Shown here: positions 3,509 to 6,088 of the stretch, in pieces
How positions within the stretch are numbered: position 1 is the first letter of the stretch
Layout: every line of letters begins with the position of its first letter
Source of the DNA: Thioalkalivibrio sp.
GTDB lineage: Bacteria; Pseudomonadota; Gammaproteobacteria; Ectothiorhodospirales; Ectothiorhodospiraceae
Assembly: GCA_003555285.1 (NCBI GenBank)
Contig: PWGH01000030.1
Location: forward strand, 1 to 6,088
Reading direction: 5' to 3'
Length of the DNA stretch: 6,088 nt
Made by a program: the position numbers and the translations under genes
Notes under the pieces: generated by a model
The model's database searches: none
What the model was told of the DNA's origin: nothing
What the model saw: only the letters and a program-made list of their open reading frames with translations

Positions 3509-4783
3509 ATGGTCCAGCGCAAGGTCACCTACCGGCTTTACCCCACGGCGGCCCAGCTTGCCGCCCTGGAGCACCAACGCTGGGTCCACTGTCTGTTGTG
3601 GAACGAGGCGCTGGCCGAACGGCGCCGGGCGGGGGGCGAGAGGCAGGCGTCGTTGGGGTTCTCGGCACAGTGCAAACGCCTGACCGAGTGGCGCCGCCAG
3701 TCGAAACTCCTTCGCGGAATCAACGCCCAATCCGGGCAGGTCACATTGAAGCGCCTGGATCTGGCGTTCCAGCACTTCTTTCGCCGGGTGAAAAACGGCG
3801 AAACGCCGGGGTTTCCCCGCTTCAAGCCGCTGCACCGTTGCAAGGGCTGGGGGTATAAAACCCACGGTGACGGCTGGCGTCTGATGACCAACGAGCGGAT
3901 GAAGCACGGGACGCTGCGGCTCAGCGGCATCGGCAAGGTCGCCATCCGGGGCAAACCCCGCACCCCCGGTACGCCGAAGACCTGTGAGATCATCCAGCGG
4001 GGCCGGCGCTGGTACGCCAGTATCACGCTGGATTGTGCGCCGGAGCGTCAACGCGGGGACCAACTGGGCGGCCTGGACTGGGGGCTGGAAACCTTCGCCA
4101 CCGTGGCCACACCTGCGGGAACCGAGACCATCGACAATCCCCGCTGCCTTGCCGGAACCCTGGAGAAAATCCGCCAAGCCCAGCGGGACATCTCCCGCCA
4201 GGAGGAGGCGGCAAAGAAGGCATCCGGGAAGACGCGCCGGTTTCCCGTCTCCAACCGGCTCCAGAGGGCATACGAGCGCCTGCGCGGCCTTCACCGCAAG
4301 GTGGCGAATCAGAGAAACGATTTCCTGCACCAGACCACAGCGCAGCTTGTCGGGCAATTCGGCGCCCTGGGCCTGGAGGCGCTGAACATCCGCAACATGA
4401 CCGCCGCGGGCGGTCAGCACAAGAGGGGCTTGAACCGCTGCATCCTCGATGCCGCCGGCGGGGCCTTCCATCAACGGCTCGGGTACAAAGCGGAGGAGGC
4501 TGGTACCTGGACGATGGAAGCACCGACGCGGCAGCGCAAGCCCTCGCAGACCTGTCACGCCTGCGGGCGTCAGGAGAAGAAGCCACTCAGCCAGCGGCGC
4601 CATGAGTGTCCCTGCGGCGCGTCCTGTTCGCGGGACGAAAACGCCGCCCGGGTCCTGATGGCCTGGGCCGAGCAGCAGTTATCCGGTCGGGAACCGGCCG
4701 AGGCGTGGAGGGCGGTAAGACCGAATCATCCCCCGGATGATCCGGCCCGCCCCGAGAAGCGCGAAACTCACGCCATAGTCTGA
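3509..4783 (+). CDS. tnpB: TnpB, RNA-guided RuvC-like endonuclease
   Basis: A 424-residue TnpB (typical about 350-450), ancestor type of Cas12. Residues 1-180 form the N-terminal wedge/REC region (VTYRLYPTAAQ at 6-16, then LLWNEALAE). RuvC-I is GLDWG with D190; RuvC-II is LGLEALNIRNM with E290; RuvC-III is SRDENAARVL with D376. The zinc finger uses C349/C352 (CHAC) and C367/C369 (CPC). The triad and zinc ligands are all present, so nuclease activity is expected. Family members cut DNA guided by an omega-RNA made from the 3' end of tnpB and the right end, which keeps the element at its site after excision. The gene ends inside the right-end hairpin. A 371-residue antisense frame (4603-3488) is a shadow. 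Confidence 0.93.
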   Translation: MVQRKVTYRLYPTAAQLAALEHQRWVHCLLWNEALAERRRAGGERQASLGFSAQCKRLTEWRRQSKLLRGINAQSGQVTLKRLDLAFQHFFRRVKNGETPGFPRFKPLHRCKGWGYKTHGDGWRLMTNERMKHGTLRLSGIGKVAIRGKPRTPGTPKTCEIIQRGRRWYASITLDCAPERQRGDQLGGLDWGLETFATVATPAGTETIDNPRCLAGTLEKIRQAQRDISRQEEAAKKASGKTRRFPVSNRLQRAYERLRGLHRKVANQRNDFLHQTTAQLVGQFGALGLEALNIRNMTAAGGQHKRGLNRCILDAAGGAFHQRLGYKAEEAGTWTMEAPTRQRKPSQTCHACGRQEKKPLSQRRHECPCGASCSRDENAARVLMAWAEQQLSGREPAEAWRAVRPNHPPDDPARPEKRETHAIV

Positions 4784-4806
4784 AAGGCTTGGCGGGAGTA
4801 GTTCAT
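4740..4806 (+). ncRNA. Right end and 3' scaffold of the omega-RNA (approximate)
   Basis: CTCACGCC (4767-4774) pairs with GGCGGGAG (4791-4798) at 7 of 8 positions around the tnpB stop, followed by TAGTTCA. In this family the omega-RNA scaffold covers the tnpB 3' end and stops at the element tip; the flanking DNA then supplies the guide, here the PIN gene from about 4806. The 5' limit of the RNA cannot be set by eye, and no SD or further gene lies in the interval. Confidence 0.55.
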
Positions 4807-5019
4807 CTGGCTTCGCTGTGCCGCTTGCAGGACATCCACTATCTCTGGCGCCCGTTCCTGCGCGATCCGAGCGACGACATGGTGCTCGAATGCGCGGTTG
4901 CTTCTGGAAGCCGCTTCATCGTTACGCACAACGTCAAGGACTTTCGGCGTTCGCAAGAACTGGGCATACAGGCCATCGCGCCCGGCCATTTCCTTCAACA
5001 TCTGGAGACGCTCCCATGA
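4807..5019 (+). pseudogene. PIN-domain toxin, N-terminus lost
   Basis: The frame after the IS tip reads CRLQDIHYLWRPFLRDPSDD, then MVLECAVASGSRFIVTHNVKDF and GIQAIAPGHFLQHL. This is the C-terminal half (about 70 residues) of 'PIN_3' family putative toxins ('YLWRPFL.DP.DDM.LE.A....IVTHN..DF'). The N-terminal half with the first catalytic Asp is absent and does not occur on the left side of the IS, so the RNase must be dead. A TTG at 4789 inside the IS right end could start a 76-residue product. The stop overlaps the antitoxin start as ATGA, the usual toxin-first order for this family. Confidence 0.75.
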
Positions 5020-5255
5020 CCGCCCTGACTGTCCGTCTGCCCGACTCCGTGCATCTGAAAATCAAGGAACTCGCCGCCCGGGACGGCGTGTCCGTCAATC
5101 AGTTTATCGCCAGCGCGGCCACCGAAAAGATGGCCAGTGTGATGACCCTGGACTACCTGCGCGCCGAAGCCGCCCAAGGCCAGCGCGAGGACTTCCTGTC
5201 CGTGCTGGATCACGCGCCCGACGTTCCGCCTCCGCCCAGCGATGAACGGCTCTGA
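5016..5255 (+). CDS. RHH antitoxin (HicB/Arc-like), partner of PIN toxin
   Basis: A 79-residue protein. It begins MTALTVRLPDSVHLKIKELA and continues ARDGVSVNQFIASAATEKMA, a ribbon-helix-helix of the kind annotated as 'TA system HicB family antitoxin' and normally found directly after PIN_3 toxins. Residues 45-79 (DYLRAEAAQGQREDFLSVLDHAP and a proline-rich end) are the likely toxin-contact tail. The ATG at 5016 overlaps the PIN stop by 4 nt, so translation was coupled to the toxin. With the toxin promoter and 5' half gone, expression may now depend on read-through from tnpB or the IS end. It looks intact and is a toxin-less antitoxin. Confidence 0.8.
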   Translation: MTALTVRLPDSVHLKIKELAARDGVSVNQFIASAATEKMASVMTLDYLRAEAAQGQREDFLSVLDHAPDVPPPPSDERL

Positions 5256-5318
5256 ACACGCCAGCCCCCAACACCCTCAGCAGCGGTGACCGTGCTCACC
5301 CACCCTTATCGCGGCGAC

Positions 5319-5341
5319 CTGTCATTGCGAGCCCCGAGGCC
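5319..5341. repeat. Half-copy of the inverted repeat at 930-1013
   Basis: CTGTCATTGCGAGCCCCGAGG matches the arm ends of the 84-bp repeat (shared GTCAtTGCGAG core, then CCGAGG/CCGAAGG, then GCGAT further on). No second arm was found. It lies directly beyond the 3' end of the broken RelE gene. Confidence 0.5.
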
Positions 5342-5552
5342 CTAGCGATAGACCGCATTGCGGTGAGCCACACGCACCAACAGCACCCGAAACCGTTGAT
5401 CCTCTATCGATGCGATGATTCGGTACGGGCCCACGCGGTAGCGCCAGTATTCGCCCAATTCCCCGGTGAGCGACTTGTCCAGACGCCGCGGGTCGTCCAA
5501 TGGCGCGATACGCTTTCACCAGCACGCCCCGGACCTGTCTGACCCGGTGCAC
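5342..5552 (-). pseudogene. relE: RelE-family toxin, frameshifted and 5'-truncated
   Basis: The 3' frame (stop TAG 5344-5342) gives KRIAPLDDPRRLDKSLTGEL, then GEYWRYRVGPYRIIASIED and VLLVRVAHRNAVYR. This is a clear RelE C-terminal two-thirds ('L.G.LGEYWRYRVG.YRIIA.IED....VLVVRVGHR..VYR'). In-frame upstream there is TGA at 5518-5516. The preceding segment RQVRGVLVK continues the family sequence in a frame shifted by one, at the GTGAAAGCG run (about 5513-5520); removing one base restores VLVKRIAPLDD. The N-terminal strand is missing, because the sequence meets a solo IS right end at 5558. No antitoxin is next to it. A sequencing error could explain the shift but not the missing 5' end. Confidence 0.72.
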
Positions 5553-5557
5553 GGCAA

Positions 5558-5588
5558 GCCCCGCCGTTCGGGCCGGGGAGGATGTCAA
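5558..5588 (+). mobile_element. Second solo right end of an IS200/IS605-type element
   Basis: GCCCC (5558-5562) and CC (5564-5565) pair with GG (5571-5572) and CCGGGG (5573-5578) to form a hairpin with one bulge, followed by AGGATGTCAA (5579-5588). The tip GGGGAGGATGTCAA is identical to that at 583-596 while the hairpin differs. The end separates a truncated RelE gene from a truncated resolvase. It is unlike the right end of the complete IS here (GTAGTTCA), so it came from a different element. Confidence 0.62.
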
Positions 5589-5739
5589 ACCGGCACACGT
5601 TGCGCCCGCGCGCGGGCTGGTGGACCAAGAGGGCCGTCCGGTGAAAGAGGTGGCCGCGCTTCTGGGCGTGCACCGCTCGACACTGTACCGGGCGCTGGAT
5701 CAAGTCCAGTGGCGCGGAAATCCGAAACCTGTTCACTGA
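5589..5739 (+). pseudogene. Serine resolvase, C-terminal HTH tail only
   Basis: After the solo IS end the plus strand reads VAPARGLVDQEGRPVKEVAA and then LLGVHRSTLYRALDQ, ending at TGA 5737-5739. This is the DNA-binding HTH that closes Tn3-type serine recombinases ('A..L...G.SV..VA..LGV.RSTLYR.L'). The catalytic N-terminal domain (about 140 residues with the active Ser) is absent, so no recombinase activity is possible. A frame from ATG 5500 reads through the IS end into this tail, but its first part resembles nothing. It may be a relic of a transposon or plasmid that carried the neighbouring TA genes. Confidence 0.65.
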
Positions 5740-5746
5740 TTCAGTG
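5734..5746. promoter_or_regulatory. Perfect palindrome CACTGA-T-TCAGTG
   Basis: A 13-bp perfect inverted repeat covers the stop codon of the resolvase remnant; TCAGTG recurs at 5771-5776, exactly 30 bp after the first TCAGTG. It could be a protein-binding site or an old recombination half-site. The rest of 5740-5917 shows no convincing gene. Confidence 0.3.
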
Positions 5747-5917
5747 TTAATCATGATGATAAACTATGAGTCAGTGGTGCCCGGATCAGTCGGCCGCGCC
5801 CCGTCGGAGCCGTGAACGGACGCGACACCGGCGCGCAGGGTGCGGTGATCAGAAGTCCGATCTGCGCGATGGGCGTCGGCAGGCCGATAGGCTGGGTGGT
5901 CTGGCTGGAGACTGGAG

Positions 5918-5931
5918 GGGTGCCCGCACCC
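5918..5931. promoter_or_regulatory. Palindrome GGGTGCCCGCACCC before the RHH antitoxin, possible operator
   Basis: A perfect 14-bp palindrome ends one base before the GAGG SD sequence and 11 bp before the ATG at 5943. This is a position suited to an RHH autorepressor; it could also hide the ribosome site as a hairpin. Confidence 0.4.
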
Positions 5932-5942
5932 GAGGATTGACG

Positions 5943-6088
5943 ATGGCAAAGGCTGAAACCCGAGTTCTTACCGCGCACGTACCCGTTCCCCTGGCCGAGA
6001 AGGTCGATCAGTTGGCTGCTCGCCTTGAGCGCTCGCGGGGCTGGGTCATGAAGCAGGCGCTCTCGTCCTGGGTCGCCCAGGAGGAAGA
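5943..6088 (+). CDS. CopG/ParD-like RHH antitoxin, N-terminal part (3' end outside window)
   Basis: The first 48 residues are visible, beginning MAKAETRVLTAHVPVPLAEK and continuing VDQLAARLERSRGWVMKQAL with WVAQEE near the edge. This is a RHH antitoxin of the CopG/ParD group ('R..TAH.P..LA.KVD.LA..LERSR.W...QAL..W...E'). Family members are about 80-95 residues, and a ParE toxin gene usually follows at once, so a toxin may lie just outside the window. ATG 5943 has GAGG 7 nt upstream. A 14-bp palindrome directly upstream could be the autoregulatory operator. Nothing looks damaged in the part seen. Confidence 0.8.
   Translation, partial: MAKAETRVLTAHVPVPLAEKVDQLAARLERSRGWVMKQALSSWVAQEE

Larger units (their letters stand above)
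3015..4806. mobile_element. IS200/IS605-family insertion sequence, tnpA and tnpB divergent
   Basis: The element holds a Y1 HUH transposase gene on the minus strand and a tnpB gene on the plus strand with only 22 bp between the starts, the IS605 layout. Both proteins keep their catalytic residues. The right end is defined by the hairpin at 4767-4798 followed by GTAGTTCA (4798-4805), a tip common in this family. The left end is uncertain; hairpins at 3018-3032 and 3054-3070 mark subterminal structure beyond the tnpA stop. No target duplication is expected for this family. The right flank is a PIN toxin gene whose 5' part is not present at the left flank, so this is not a simple insertion into an otherwise intact gene. 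Confidence 0.85.

Noticed and set aside
3488..4603. A 371-codon minus-strand open frame opposite tnpB
   Set aside because: It is the antisense shadow of a high-GC gene; it has no family features, while the plus strand encodes a full TnpB with all motifs.
3509..4783. Nuclease-dead TnpB (TldR-like) repressor
   Set aside because: D190, E290 and D376 and the four zinc cysteines are all present, and tnpA is intact beside it.
5751..5978. A minus-strand frame of 75 codons upstream of the last antitoxin
   Set aside because: Its composition is Pro/Thr/Arg-rich, it overlaps the real RHH gene and its ribosome site, and it has no recognisable domain.
1..6088. CRISPR array, tRNA or rRNA
   Set aside because: No regularly spaced repeats and no cloverleaf or rRNA-like segments were recognised by eye on either strand.

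Overview
The window looks like a stretch of accessory chromosome from a high-GC gammaproteobacterium. The clues are RHH, RelB, ParE and PIN toxin-antitoxin (TA) families, a MarR_EPS-type regulator, and palindromes resembling the pseudomonad-type REP core (GTAGGAGCGAGCCTGC and its complement). A sulfur-oxidising or halophilic gammaproteobacterium such as the Ectothiorhodospiraceae would fit, but genus is a guess.

Layout. 1-154 is the 3' end of a plus-strand ParE-like toxin. 155-2302 carries minus-strand TA genes: an orphan BrnA-like antitoxin (238-537), an orphan ParD-like antitoxin (593-838), a FitA-like antitoxin (1062-1310) whose FitB toxin survives only as about 17 codons, half of an HI1420-type antitoxin (1344-1547), and one intact RelB-ParE pair (1529-2112). 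2303-2922 is a coupled pair, a minimal nucleotidyltransferase followed by a MarR_EPS-type winged-helix protein. 3015-4806 is an IS200/IS605-family element with divergent tnpA (Y1 HUH transposase) and tnpB (RuvC-like RNA-guided nuclease); both keep their catalytic residues. Directly after its right end come a PIN toxin lacking its N-terminus (4807-5019) and the intact RHH antitoxin (5016-5255). 5319-5739 is debris: a palindromic-repeat half, a frameshifted RelE toxin, an orphan IS right end and the C-terminal tail of a serine resolvase. The window closes inside another RHH antitoxin (5943-6088).

How it fits together. This is a TA graveyard worked over by small mobile DNA. Two solo IS200/IS605-like right ends (561-596 and 5558-5588) share an identical 14-nt tip and lie against truncated genes. 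An 84-bp inverted repeat (930-1013) cuts off the fitB remnant. Three REP-like hairpins, two of them with a compensatory stem change, sit beside gene ends. In four systems the antitoxin or part of it remains while the toxin is lost or disabled; the only internally complete TA pair is RelB-ParE. No rRNA, tRNA or CRISPR array was seen, and no gene-free stretch exceeds about 300 bp. The least ordinary functional unit is the nucleotidyltransferase-winged-helix pair.
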